Positions 9,301-15,788 of a DNA stretch of 17,273 nucleotides are shown one piece after another. The stretch covers positions 1,148 to 18,420 of the forward strand of contig JAHFGF010000007.1 in assembly GCA_023247595.1 (NCBI GenBank), read 5' to 3'. Each line of letters opens with the position of its first letter. Position 1 is the first letter of the stretch. A program made the position numbers and the translations under genes. Source of the DNA: Candidatus Omnitrophota bacterium (GTDB lineage Bacteria > Omnitrophota > Koll11 > Zapsychrales > Fredricksoniimonadaceae). The notes beneath the pieces were generated by a model. It ran no database searches and had not been told where the DNA came from. It saw nothing but the letters and a program-made list of their open reading frames with translations.

Positions 9301-9509
9301 TCATAGACCGTAATGCCGTTAAACACAAATCCTTTAAGCGGGTTAAAGTGCAGGCTGTGCAGGGTGATTTTTCGGCCCAGGAATTCCTGGGCTTCCTCGA
9401 CGATGATATTCTTCAGATATTTGGGAATGACGACCGTATTGATATAAAAGGTCACGGATCCCAGAAAAAATAGAATCGCCAGCACAAGATAGATGATGCT
9501 TCTCTTCAT
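6303..9509 (-). CDS. AsmA-like envelope protein
   Basis: The product is 1068 residues from ATG 9509. It has a short basic start (MKRS), one membrane segment (about residues 5-26), then a long periplasmic part rich in beta strands. The early segment FLGRKITLHSLHFNPLKGFVFNGITV is typical of the AsmA/TamB-type N-terminus. The last 180 residues (MNGKGGVEVKDGLL...GPTLNLYGKGSLDF...VTGTLAKPQY) match the AsmA-like C-terminal region. The family forms long beta-grooves thought to move phospholipid between inner and outer membranes, so it implies a diderm cell. Further in-frame starts exist at 9518 (ATG) and 9545 (TTG). None has a clear ribosome site, and a -10 like TATAAT lies just before 9509. The gene stands alone, convergent to rdgB and divergent from tRNA-Pro. 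Confidence 0.88.
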   Translation of the reverse strand: MKRSIIYLVLAILFFLGSVTFYINTVVIPKYLKNIIVEEAQEFLGRKITLHSLHFNPLKGFVFNGITVYEENSPDVFATISRAKVQLLYWPLLRQRKIVLSNLNFETASLNLIHYIDGEWNFSDIIERRSKNRRKNSINVFISRLELNDSRLMVTSLEDGAQFSDVFDDLNIHLKFSISKGLTFRASAAIADRKSLFDFNGTFLPVSQKLSMGIKLENFPVNNYYRIIKKDFPVILDDAFINNIQIQLSAAKHLLNIKGLVSLSRLALHSPLLSFKAESFVADELDGSFQDGQITLKGLTSAENVQASYNGNAYSVDKLAVHFDPLTAQGRAIAANGALSASGAVINIPDQLDLKGDIDLKNVRLSQGAQVTSIQASPDFRNVVLKTPTIRMQGHFSSPDLSLTTTPKTTTAKGSLYADALNYQWPGKELTGRVVLSDLRVNGVHGTQWTSQTRINGEEIFIKLSNGKTFQSNIAGTGFFQYLCAPKTFQLKSNYQLTNSRLSITDTMSINASPSGSVTVSSRAGPLEPFPYSGWMDFKGGTLLGTKAGPVDSINGIASFQNDKVETSGISFLALGMPTKITGTLQDFNTPKLDVRIHLDDFDLSMAKKIIPDTFENNQISLTGKALPLDIAYKGDVTTSDGADIRFTAQVKDATAVSEKFQQQLTQLSGQVNYADKTLSWKNLQANFNDQPYVLTGDLNSAESPTIDTTIEGADLKIHARFNHSKEALHFSQLSGRYKTAMVNVSGTSRKTADGKPFLDFSGEVDVDLQDLPSFFPSIPEGIRLCRLAGKTNIKGHFIGNLSHWQDWQYNLTGASPAFSIWGINLKNIKFNAVQKNNLLKPFHVWGDFYGGEMNLVASLDTAKKDLPLDLVIRILNSDLNKLRVDTPFKKQSLDGILSATALLNGPMADLHLMNGKGGVEVKDGLLWEFDLLKGLGGILLIPEYKNIVFTQAGMNFALENGLMSTENIQLVGPTLNLYGKGSLDFNQDQALNLWLTPDFNSDVILKSSSLKKSTTAIITQTEKFMSVNVTGTLAKPQYKVNKSPVKILQKTGGVILENVSQFFQNIF

Positions 9510-9516
9510 GAACGGC

Positions 9517-9545
9517 ATTATAGAAGAGTTGCCGTGTGCCAGCAA
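9517..9545 (-). promoter_or_regulatory. Candidate promoter for the AsmA-like gene, possibly leaderless
   Basis: On the minus strand, TTGCTG (9545-9540), a 17-bp spacer and a perfect TATAAT (9522-9517) are followed 7 bp later by ATG 9509. The -35 box is weak (3 of 6). If used, transcription would start at about the ATG, giving a leaderless mRNA, which would explain the lack of a Shine-Dalgarno. Confidence 0.4.
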
Positions 9546-9595
9546 TCAACATCTCAAAGATTCGCAATAGACCTGCCATATCGGCGAAAAACGTG

Positions 9596-9625
9596 TTTAC
9601 AACGCGAGAAACAACGTGTTATAAT
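9596..9625 (+). promoter_or_regulatory. Sigma-70 type promoter of tRNA-Pro
   Basis: TTTACA (9596-9601), an 18-bp spacer and TATAAT (9620-9625) lie 32 bp before the mature tRNA-Pro 5' end. The predicted start is near 9632, leaving a short leader for RNase P. Confidence 0.75.
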
Positions 9626-9657
9626 CCGTCCGCTTTAAAACCGATTTTTCGAATTTC

Positions 9658-9731
9658 CGGGAAGTAGCGCAGATGGCTAGCGCGTCTGCTTTGGGAGCAG
9701 AAGGTCCAGGGTTCAAATCCCTGCTTCCCGA
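9658..9731 (+). tRNA. tRNA-Pro (anticodon TGG)
   Basis: The cloverleaf is complete. The acceptor CGGGAAG (9658-9664) pairs with CTTCCCG (9724-9730) and A73 is at 9731. The D-arm is GCGC...GCGC. The anticodon stem TCTGC/GCAGA encloses loop TTTGGGA with anticodon TGG, and the T-arm is CAGGG-TTCAAAT-CCCTG. CCA is not encoded; the next bases are CATC. Its 3' end is copied again exactly 100 bp downstream. Confidence 0.97.
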
Positions 9732-9832
9732 CATCTTGAAGATGGAAGTCAGGGTTTCCGCCACCGCAGCTGCGGTGGCGAGACCTCGTCATGAACCAAA
9801 GGTTCATGACGGGCAAATCCCTGCTTCCCGAC
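9714..9832. repeat. Repeat block copying the tRNA-Pro 3' end, with palindromes
   Basis: A 19-bp segment of the tRNA-Pro 3' end (CAAATCCCTGCTTCCCGAC) stands at 9714-9732 and again, identical, at 9814-9832, exactly 100 bp apart. Between them lie a degenerate inverted copy GGAAGTCAGGGTTT (9744-9757), a perfect 20-bp palindrome (9760-9779, centre CAGCTG) and an 11-bp stem CGTCATGAACC/GGTTCATGACG with loop AAA (9787-9811). The second copy is followed by TTTTT. There is no integrase and no room for one, so this is not a normal phage attachment pair. Confidence 0.85.
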
Positions 9833-9838
9833 TTTTTA

Positions 9839-9907
9839 AGTGGTCAGTGGTCTGTGTCCAGTGGTCAGTACAGTTTCTGGTCGCTTACTGACCACCGGCC
9901 ACTGACC
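9839..9907. repeat. Snap-back hairpin with heptamer-built arms (before ptsP)
   Basis: The left arm reads in heptamers from 9839: AGTGGTC, AGTGGTC, TGTGTCC, AGTGGTC, AGTACAG. The right arm (about 9885-9907) in reverse complement reads AGTGGCC, GGTGGTC, AGTAAGC. GTGGTCAGTA (9861-9870) pairs with TACTGACCAC (9886-9895), and GGTCAGTGGTC (9842-9852) pairs with GGCCACTGACC (9897-9907). It ends 15 nt before the ptsP start. Confidence 0.85.
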
Positions 9908-9922
9908 CCTGAGCACTTACCA

Positions 9923-12187
9923 ATGAAGCGCGATCACGCCAAACTTATATGTGACGTCGGTGAACTTTCCGACATCTTCCATGACGCCTCCAGCATGGAG
10001 GCCTTCCTGCAAAAAATTGTTGAACTCATTGCCGAACACATGGCGGCCGACGTGTGTTCCATTTACCTCTATTATGAAGACCGCCAGGAGTTGATCCTCA
10101 AGGCCACCAAAGGTCTTAATCCGGAATCGGTCAACCAGGTCAAAATGAAATTGGGAGAAGGGCTAACCGGTAAAGCGCTTAAAGAATTGCGTCCGATTTG
10201 CGAAGGGGATGCCAGTAATAATCCCGGTTTTCGTTTTTTTCCCGGCATCGGTGAAGAACGTTTTGAATCTCTTTTGGTCGTGCCCATGATGCGCGGCAAT
10301 ATCCGCATTGGTGCCGTCGTTATCCAGAGCGAAAAGAAAGATTATTTTAACGACGACGACATTTATGTGTTCCGCGCGATTACCTCTCAGCTTGCCAATA
10401 CGATTGAAACCGCCAAATTGCTGATGTCCTTGGATGAAACCAAAAAGGCGGCGCCAAGCATCGCTCCGGCCGTTAACATTAAACTTGTGAAAGGCCGCGT
10501 CGGCAGTGAAGGGGCGAGTCACGCGCAGGCGATTGTCATGACGGAGAATTTAACGGAACTGACGCGTTATCTGGCGCATGCCTACAAAGGTTTTACGCTG
10601 GCGGATTTTAACCGCGCGGTTGAGATGACCGAACGTCAGCTGACCGACCTGCAGGCCCAGGTGGAATCAACGCTTTACGACGTGGCTTCGCTTATTTTTA
10701 CCGCCCAGATCCTGATGCTCAAGGACAAAGGTTTTATCAGCAGCATTGTCGGTCTCATTGAACGGGGAGAAACGCCGGTGCACGCCGTCATCCAGGTGGT
10801 GGAAGGCTATGTTAAAAAACTCGGGATGATCGACGATTCTTATTTGCGCGAAAAGCGGCATGATGTCAAAGACGTCGGCCGACGGATTCTGGAAAATCTT
10901 GCCGGTGAAAGCGATACCCACCATGAATACGCTGAAAAAATTGTCATCGCCCACGAACTTCTGCCGTCGGACGCGTTAAAACTTTATTCTCAGCATGTCC
11001 AAGGGATCATTGTTCTTAGCGGCGGGGTAACTTCGCACCTGTCCATATTGGCACGGTCGTTGAGCATTCCGCTGGTGATTGCCGACGAGCCGGCATTATT
11101 AACTCTGGGTGCCGGCACGCCGGTCCTTTTGGACGCGGTGATGGGCTATATCCATGTGAATCCGCATAAAGATTTGGTCAGCAAGGTCTTTGAGCGCGAA
11201 GATTTAAATAAGAATATTGAATCTTTAAAGACGATGGTTCAGGAGGAGCCCAAAACCAAAGATCATGTGAAGATTAATCTTTTGGCCAATATCAATCTGC
11301 TAGGCGATGTGAAGGCAGCCATGGAGTTTAACGCGCAGGGCGTGGGATTGTACCGGACAGAATTTCCTTTTATCATGCGCAGCACTTTTCCGACGGAAGA
11401 AGAACAGTTTCAGATTTACCACCGGCTGTTGGAAGGGATGAAGGGCAAAGAAGTGACCTTCCGCACCCTTGATATCGGGGGAGACAAAGTTTTGTCTTAT
11501 TACAATAATGACAAGGAAGAGAATCCGTTTTTGGGTCTGCGTTCGATCCGTTTTTCTTTGCGCCACCGTGAAATTTTTATGCAGCAGATCCGCGCCATTC
11601 TTAGGGCCGGCGTCGGATATGATATCCGGATTATGTTTCCCATGATTTCATCGCTGGATGAATTCCGTTCAGCCAGGGGCATTGTTCAGCAATGTGCTAA
11701 GGAATTGACGGGCGAAAAGATAAAGCATCACGCGTTGCCCAAACTGGGAATTATGATTGAGCTTCCTTCAGTTCTGGAAATCATCGACGATCTGGCAAAC
11801 GAAGCGGAATTTTTTAGCATCGGGACCAACGATTTCATCCAGTATATTTTAGCTGTTGACCGCACCAATGAGAAAGTGGCTGACTTGTACGTGCCGCATC
11901 ATCCGTCGATTTTGCGCGCGTTAAACAGGGTTGTAACATCGGCCAACCGTTTTAAGAAAACTGTTTCCATCTGCGGGGACATGGCCCATGATGTGCGTTA
12001 TCTGCCTTTTTTAATCGGCATTGGGCTTAGGGATTTCAGCGTCGACCCGCGGTACCTTCCCCGGATGCATCAGAAGATTGCTGATATCAGCGTCAAGGAA
12101 TCTAAAAATCTGGCCAAACAAATGTTGAGCAAAGTTACGGTTCAGGAAACTTCGTTATTGATTGAGGGGATGTCTGAGGGAAGATAG
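9923..12187 (+). CDS. ptsP: GAF-domain phosphoenolpyruvate-protein phosphotransferase (EI-Ntr)
   Basis: The 754-residue protein transfers phosphate from PEP to a phosphocarrier (HPr/NPr). Residues 1-170 are a GAF sensory domain (e.g. VCSIYLYYEDRQELIL, GEGLTGKAL). Residues 185-340 are the PEP-utilising N-terminal/HPr-binding part. The swivelling phosphohistidine domain has GGVTSHLSILARSLSIP with H372. The PEP-binding barrel carries GLYRTEF (R478), FRTLDIGGDK, FLGLRSIR (R540), GIMIELPS, IGTNDFIQY and SICGDMA with catalytic C684. No key residue is missing. The frame stays open upstream to an ATG at 9791, but that extension lies inside the tRNA-derived palindromes and heptamer hairpin; homologues start close to the GAF domain, so I use ATG 9923. 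No HPr or EIIA gene is nearby; the role is inferred to be regulatory (PTS-Ntr). Confidence 0.93.
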   Translation: MKRDHAKLICDVGELSDIFHDASSMEAFLQKIVELIAEHMAADVCSIYLYYEDRQELILKATKGLNPESVNQVKMKLGEGLTGKALKELRPICEGDASNNPGFRFFPGIGEERFESLLVVPMMRGNIRIGAVVIQSEKKDYFNDDDIYVFRAITSQLANTIETAKLLMSLDETKKAAPSIAPAVNIKLVKGRVGSEGASHAQAIVMTENLTELTRYLAHAYKGFTLADFNRAVEMTERQLTDLQAQVESTLYDVASLIFTAQILMLKDKGFISSIVGLIERGETPVHAVIQVVEGYVKKLGMIDDSYLREKRHDVKDVGRRILENLAGESDTHHEYAEKIVIAHELLPSDALKLYSQHVQGIIVLSGGVTSHLSILARSLSIPLVIADEPALLTLGAGTPVLLDAVMGYIHVNPHKDLVSKVFEREDLNKNIESLKTMVQEEPKTKDHVKINLLANINLLGDVKAAMEFNAQGVGLYRTEFPFIMRSTFPTEEEQFQIYHRLLEGMKGKEVTFRTLDIGGDKVLSYYNNDKEENPFLGLRSIRFSLRHREIFMQQIRAILRAGVGYDIRIMFPMISSLDEFRSARGIVQQCAKELTGEKIKHHALPKLGIMIELPSVLEIIDDLANEAEFFSIGTNDFIQYILAVDRTNEKVADLYVPHHPSILRALNRVVTSANRFKKTVSICGDMAHDVRYLPFLIGIGLRDFSVDPRYLPRMHQKIADISVKESKNLAKQMLSKVTVQETSLLIEGMSEGR

Positions 12188-12268
12188 ATACGGACGAAAG
12201 ATAAGATCCGCTTCGTTTAAGGATAATTATTATAACAAGCGCATTCAATTGAGATTCCAATCGGAAAC

Positions 12269-13960
12269 ATGGGTCAAGGTCATTCGCCAGCAGACAATTC
12301 TATTCCTTCCTCTCTAAATTCCTTAAATTTTTCATGGCGCCATTGGCGCGATTCCGCGCTCAAGGCGATTATCTTCGGTTGTTTTCTTGTTTTTTTAGCC
12401 CTTCATTGCGCTGACCCCATCCGGCTTGTCACAGCGGATTTAGGACGGCATCTGAAAAACGGCGAGCTTATCCTCGCCGGAGAGCACAAGGTTTTCACGT
12501 CCAATTTTTATTCCTACACGTATCCGGATTATCCCTTTGTGAATCATCATTGGGCCGCGGGCGTATTGTTTTATCTGGTTTATAAATTATCGGGATTCAC
12601 CGGATTATCCTATTTTTATGTCGGGCTTCTATTGTGCGGATTTGCGGTTTATTTCTGGCTGGCCAAACGGTTTTCCAGTTTTTCGTACGCGCTTTTCTTT
12701 TCTGTGCTGGCGCTTCCGTTAATGAGCGACCGTCTGGAAATTCGCCCCGAGGGGATAACGACTCTTTTAACGGGGATTTATCTTTATCTGCTTTTTATGC
12801 ACCGAAGCGGCAAGATGTCTTTTAAAAAGTTGCTTTGGATTATACCGGCGCTTCAGGTGATTTGGGTCAACACGCACATTCTTTTTTTTATCGGCGGATT
12901 TTTGGTCTTTGTTTTCTGGCTGGATGCCTGGCTGGGACGTCAGGACAAAGAATTAACACAGCGATTTTTTATAATTGCCTGTCTGACAGCCGCGGCCTGC
13001 TTGATTAATCCGGCAGGCATCCAAGGGGCGTTGGTGCCGCTCACCATTTTTAAAGAATACGGCTATCTGCTCGCCGAAAACCAGACGGTGTGGTTCATGC
13101 ACAAGCGTTTCGGGCATGATCCCAAATATCTGAATTTTGAAATCTTATCGGTGTTATCCGTCATTGGTTTGACTGTTTACAGCCTGACGCGCGATGCGCG
13201 CCGCCATTTGGCGGAAATTCTGGTTCTGCTGTTTTTTCTCGTCTTAGGTTTCAAGACGGTCAGAAGCATGGCGAGTTTCGCGTTTGTTTTTATTCCGTTG
13301 ATGTCGCTGTTTGTCTACGAAGCTGTTGGAAAATATTCTCAAACGGTCCGCAAGGGTTTGGGCGCGGGGCTTTTAATTACGGCTTTGATGCTCGTCGGCC
13401 ACGGGGTTATGTCTTCCAAAAGTTATTTTTCACCGCTGCGGCATTTGGAATCATTTATCCAGATGAATGGCGGACAGGAAAGTGATGTTAATATTCTTTA
13501 TCTCTTCAGGCATCCGGAAATCATGACCGGGCTTGTGCCGGGAATTAACGGTTCCGCGGAATTTGTGAAGCAGCACGGTATCCAGGGCCCGATGTTTAAT
13601 AATTATGATATCGGCGGGTATCTGATTTTTCATCTGTATCCGCAGGTGAAAGTTTTCGTGGATAACCGGCCGGAAGTCTACAGCGTGCCGTTTTTTAAAA
13701 AGGATTACATCCCCATGCAGGAAAACAATAAGGACTGGCAGAGGATGGATAACCAGTATCATTTTAATGTGATCTTTTTTTACCGCCATGATTTGACGCC
13801 TTGGGGGCAAAATTTCTTGGTCAGCCGCATCCAGGATTCCCAATGGGCGCCGGTGTATGTGGACCTTTTTACGATAATCTTTCTCAGGCGCAATCAGCAG
13901 AACCAGGCCGTTATCAAAGCCTATGAATTGCCTCAGAGCATGTTTTCGGTAACCCGCTAA
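12269..13960 (+). CDS. Polytopic membrane protein, GT-C/Dolichyl-mannosyltransferase-like
   Basis: The product is 563 residues with about nine or ten hydrophobic segments between residue 30 and 395. The first external loop contains TADLGRHLKNGELIL and then TYPDYPFVNHHW. An acidic residue in this loop followed by an aromatic/His cluster is typical of GT-C glycosyltransferases that use polyprenyl-phosphate sugars. The C-terminal soluble part has PMFNNYDIGGYLIFHLYPQ, then VFVDNRPEVYS, a block I associate with large uncharacterised membrane proteins of this type in uncultured bacteria. Start ATG 12269 is the only Met before the first membrane segment, but its ribosome site is weak. No other cell-surface sugar genes adjoin it, so the substrate is unknown. 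Confidence 0.75.
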   Translation: MGQGHSPADNSIPSSLNSLNFSWRHWRDSALKAIIFGCFLVFLALHCADPIRLVTADLGRHLKNGELILAGEHKVFTSNFYSYTYPDYPFVNHHWAAGVLFYLVYKLSGFTGLSYFYVGLLLCGFAVYFWLAKRFSSFSYALFFSVLALPLMSDRLEIRPEGITTLLTGIYLYLLFMHRSGKMSFKKLLWIIPALQVIWVNTHILFFIGGFLVFVFWLDAWLGRQDKELTQRFFIIACLTAAACLINPAGIQGALVPLTIFKEYGYLLAENQTVWFMHKRFGHDPKYLNFEILSVLSVIGLTVYSLTRDARRHLAEILVLLFFLVLGFKTVRSMASFAFVFIPLMSLFVYEAVGKYSQTVRKGLGAGLLITALMLVGHGVMSSKSYFSPLRHLESFIQMNGGQESDVNILYLFRHPEIMTGLVPGINGSAEFVKQHGIQGPMFNNYDIGGYLIFHLYPQVKVFVDNRPEVYSVPFFKKDYIPMQENNKDWQRMDNQYHFNVIFFYRHDLTPWGQNFLVSRIQDSQWAPVYVDLFTIIFLRRNQQNQAVIKAYELPQSMFSVTR

Positions 13961-13965
13961 TAATC

Positions 13966-14010
13966 CGGCAGTTTTGTTTGTGTCGGGGGATTAGGAACAA
14001 ACGTTTGCCG
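13966..14010. terminator. Imperfect hairpin after the membrane protein gene
   Basis: CGGCA (13966-13970) and GTTTGT (13976-13981) can pair with TGCCG (14006-14010) and ACAAAC (13997-14002), with small internal loops and a 15-nt terminal loop. There is no T-run. It may end transcription before the accessory module, but this is weak. Confidence 0.3.
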
Positions 14011-14034
14011 CGAAATTTTGATACAGCCAAGCGC

Positions 14035-14063
14035 TTGACAAGGCTCTGTTTGGCAGGTATAGT
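14035..14063 (+). promoter_or_regulatory. Strong sigma-70 promoter for the NTase/HEPN pair
   Basis: A perfect TTGACA (14035-14040), a 17-bp spacer and TATAGT (14058-14063, 5 of 6) lie 64 bp before the NTase start codon. It is the best promoter match in the window and places the pair in its own transcription unit. The predicted start is near 14070, just before the ATTGTAT boxes. Confidence 0.75.
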
Positions 14064-14073
14064 TTACTTGGAA

Positions 14074-14127
14074 ATTGTATTATTTTAATCAATTAATTGT
14101 ATATATACATACAATATATTGTATTAT
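14074..14127. promoter_or_regulatory. Three ATTGTAT boxes at exact 22-bp spacing (candidate operator)
   Basis: ATTGTAT occurs at 14074, 14096 and 14118, so the step is exactly 22 bp twice (about two helical turns). The middle box forms a 7-bp inverted repeat with ATACAAT (14109-14115). The first and last boxes extend to ATTGTATTAT. The boxes cover the predicted 5' leader between the transcription start and the ATG, a usual place for an autoregulatory operator. The binding protein is unknown. Confidence 0.6.
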
Positions 14128-14715
14128 ATGGATTATCGATTAACTAAAAATAACTTATTAGATACGATCCGAGTGTGGAGCAAATTTTCAAAACGCAAAG
14201 TGCGTCTGATCGCTTGTGGCGGTACGGCTTTGACCCTATTAAACATCAAAGCATCGACCAAAGACATTGATTTTATGGTGCCGGATCCTAAAGAGTATGG
14301 GTATTTAATCAAAGTCTTGAGCGATCTTGGATACAAGCAATTCAACCCGGCACGATGGCAAAAGGACAATGAACTTTTTGAGATAGATCTATACTCCGGC
14401 AAAAGAATACACACGACAGAATTGTTAGAGTCTCCTTTAGAAGAAGGCAATCATGTTTTTATTGAGAACGTAGGACGGTTTTATATCGGTGTATTGAATT
14501 TTTATGATTTGATTTCGAGTAAACTTTTTAGGGGAACGAGCGTAGATTTTGAAGACTGTTTAATGTTGGCCAGGGCCAAGGCGAAAGAAATTGATAAAGA
14601 ATTGCTCATTAGACGGTATAACGAATTAGCAAGTTACGACATTGCCCAAGAAAGAATTAAAGGGCATTTGCCAAGCTTCCTTCAGAGATGGGAAAGAGGT
14701 GAGTATGGAAGATAA
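14128..14715 (+). CDS. DUF6036-type nucleotidyltransferase (MNT-like)
   Basis: The 195-residue protein has the nucleotidyltransferase core: ACGGTALTLLNIKASTKDIDF with G31-G32 and the metal-binding pair D46/D48 (DxD), and a later acidic strand FEIDLY giving the likely third carboxylate D87. This matches, from memory, the DUF6036 branch of the polymerase-beta-like NTases, which includes minimal NTases and AbiEii/MenT-type toxins. I use ATG 14128; a TTG at 14119 falls inside the third ATTGTAT box. No Shine-Dalgarno is visible. It overlaps the next gene by 11 bp, so the two are co-translated. Codon use is AT-richer than in ptsP and the membrane protein upstream, which suggests acquisition. It probably modifies a partner protein or an RNA; which one is not known. 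Confidence 0.85.
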   Translation: MDYRLTKNNLLDTIRVWSKFSKRKVRLIACGGTALTLLNIKASTKDIDFMVPDPKEYGYLIKVLSDLGYKQFNPARWQKDNELFEIDLYSGKRIHTTELLESPLEEGNHVFIENVGRFYIGVLNFYDLISSKLFRGTSVDFEDCLMLARAKAKEIDKELLIRRYNELASYDIAQERIKGHLPSFLQRWERGEYGR

Positions 14716-15376
14716 AGAATTGTTGAACAAAGTCAGCCAATTAGGATTTCCTTTGGTTGAAGTTGCGGACAAATTTGACGTTAACCAGACACTGGCCGAC
14801 GTGGTTAAAAGTAAAAATGCCCGGCTTTTGGAAGGGTTTCCCGTTTTGCTCGTCAATGCCGCTAGGGATGAAAGTTTCGACTATGAAAAAGTTCAAAACT
14901 ATTTATCCAGCGATAAAGATAAAAGTTTTTTGAAAGAATTACTTTTGCTGTCGTTGGGTTTGTACAAGGCTTTGGGTTTTTATTTTAGCCGCGGGAAAAG
15001 TTTTGGTAAGAAATTGTCAGAGCAAGAACTCAGTAAGGTGAAACAATTTAGAAATGATTTGGCTCACGACAGTAATTCCCTTCATTTGGCGGGGTATACG
15101 TTCTCTGCCGAACGATTAAAAAATGTTTTTGCTGCCTATTTAAAAAATGAAGTTGATGCGGTCAAAAAACATACAGAGAAACAAGAAAACTTTTCTTTGG
15201 AGTACGCGTTATCTCAAGTGTTTTCTCCCAAGCAAAAAGAATTGTTTCTAAAAAAGGTCAAAGGGCTTGAACTCAATAAGACGGAGCGAGAATATTTTTC
15301 CAGAACAGTTAAGAAGAAGCTTTTGGCTTTAGTTAACCCGGAGCTTAGCCGTTTTGCGAAGTTATTGTTAGGATAA
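14705..15376 (+). CDS. HEPN-like partner of the nucleotidyltransferase
   Basis: The 223-residue protein starts at ATG 14705, which has a strong ribosome site (AAAGAGGTGA, 14693-14702) inside the end of the NTase gene. It has three parts. Residues 1-50 contain LGFPLVEVADKFDVNQTLADVV. A helical middle (about 72-150) contains KQFRNDLAHDS, i.e. R116-N-x-x-x-H121, the RNxxxH motif of HEPN RNases. A basic C-terminus (165-223) has FSPKQKELFLKKVKG and TEREYFSRTVKKKLLALV, which could be a winged helix. I recognise no named family for the full length. HepT proteins of classical MNT/HEPN pairs are much shorter, so this is a longer or distinct type. An alternative is that it is the antitoxin of a toxic NTase. 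Confidence 0.8.
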   Translation: MEDKELLNKVSQLGFPLVEVADKFDVNQTLADVVKSKNARLLEGFPVLLVNAARDESFDYEKVQNYLSSDKDKSFLKELLLLSLGLYKALGFYFSRGKSFGKKLSEQELSKVKQFRNDLAHDSNSLHLAGYTFSAERLKNVFAAYLKNEVDAVKKHTEKQENFSLEYALSQVFSPKQKELFLKKVKGLELNKTEREYFSRTVKKKLLALVNPELSRFAKLLLG

Positions 15377-15452
15377 GCCAGCAATAAGAAATCTATAAAA
15401 TAAATATATTTTAGTGTAGAATATCTGCCGCATAATTTTTGGAGAGCAGATT
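15377..15452. other. AT-rich gap before the tRNA-Arg repeat array
   Basis: This short AT-rich stretch holds no ORF. A TAGAAT at about 15416 could be a -10 box, but I find no matching -35, so the promoter of tRNA-Arg remains unassigned. The rest of the gap up to 15689 is the hairpin array described separately. Confidence 0.4.
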
Positions 15453-15689
15453 TGGCCTCCGTCCCTGTGCTTCTGCGCAAGGACTTGGGCCAGTCAATCT
15501 AATAAAGATATTAAAGAATCTGGCCCCGTCCCATTCGGCAAATGTTTCGGTTGTTTCACAACCTCCACGTTTGCCTTCAGGGACTGGGACCAATTCGTCT
15601 AATGAAGATTATAAGGAAATTGGCCCCGTTCTTGTTTCTCTTGAAACAAGAACTTGGGTCAGTGAATCTAATAAGATATTAAAGAATCT
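15453..15689. repeat. Hairpin array reusing the 5' end of tRNA-Arg
   Basis: TGGCCCCGT, the last upstream base plus first eight bases of tRNA-Arg, is present at 15521, 15621 and, as the real gene, 15689. A variant TGGCCTCCGT is at 15453. Steps are 68, 100 and 68 bp. After each array copy comes a hairpin of different sequence: GTCCCTGTGC/GCGCAAGGAC; a longer one with GGCAAA/TTTGCC and GGTTGT/ACAACC; and a perfect 11-bp GTTCTTGTTTC/GAAACAAGAAC. Each is closed by an inverted version of the box (TTGGGCCAG, TGGGACCA, TTGGGTCAG). A similar AT-rich spacer (ATCTAATAAAGATATTAAAG and variants) leads to the next copy. Different stems at equivalent places with pairing kept suggests selection for structure or repeated insertion. 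Confidence 0.85.
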
Positions 15690-15763
<74 letters not shown>

Positions 15764-15788
15764 TTTTTATTTTTTGAAAAGAAAATCC

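Noticed and set aside
9343..9579. Minus-strand frame overlapping the AsmA start
   Set aside because: It is a shadow in another frame of the AsmA-like gene, with no motif of its own.
9714..9832. Phage or integrative-element attachment site pair at tRNA-Pro
   Set aside because: The copies are only 100 bp apart with palindromes between and no integrase gene anywhere in the window.
9791..9922. N-terminal extension of PtsP from ATG 9791
   Set aside because: It is translated from the CGTCATGAACC palindrome, the tRNA copy and the heptamer hairpin; the sequence is unlike any PtsP N-terminus.
12188..12268. Promoter or terminator between ptsP and the membrane protein
   Set aside because: There are AT-rich bits (TATAAC) but no -35 at a proper distance and no stable hairpin.
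14642..14704. Earlier start for the HEPN-like protein at 14642
   Set aside because: ATG 14705 has a strong ribosome site, and the extension lies entirely within the NTase coding frame.
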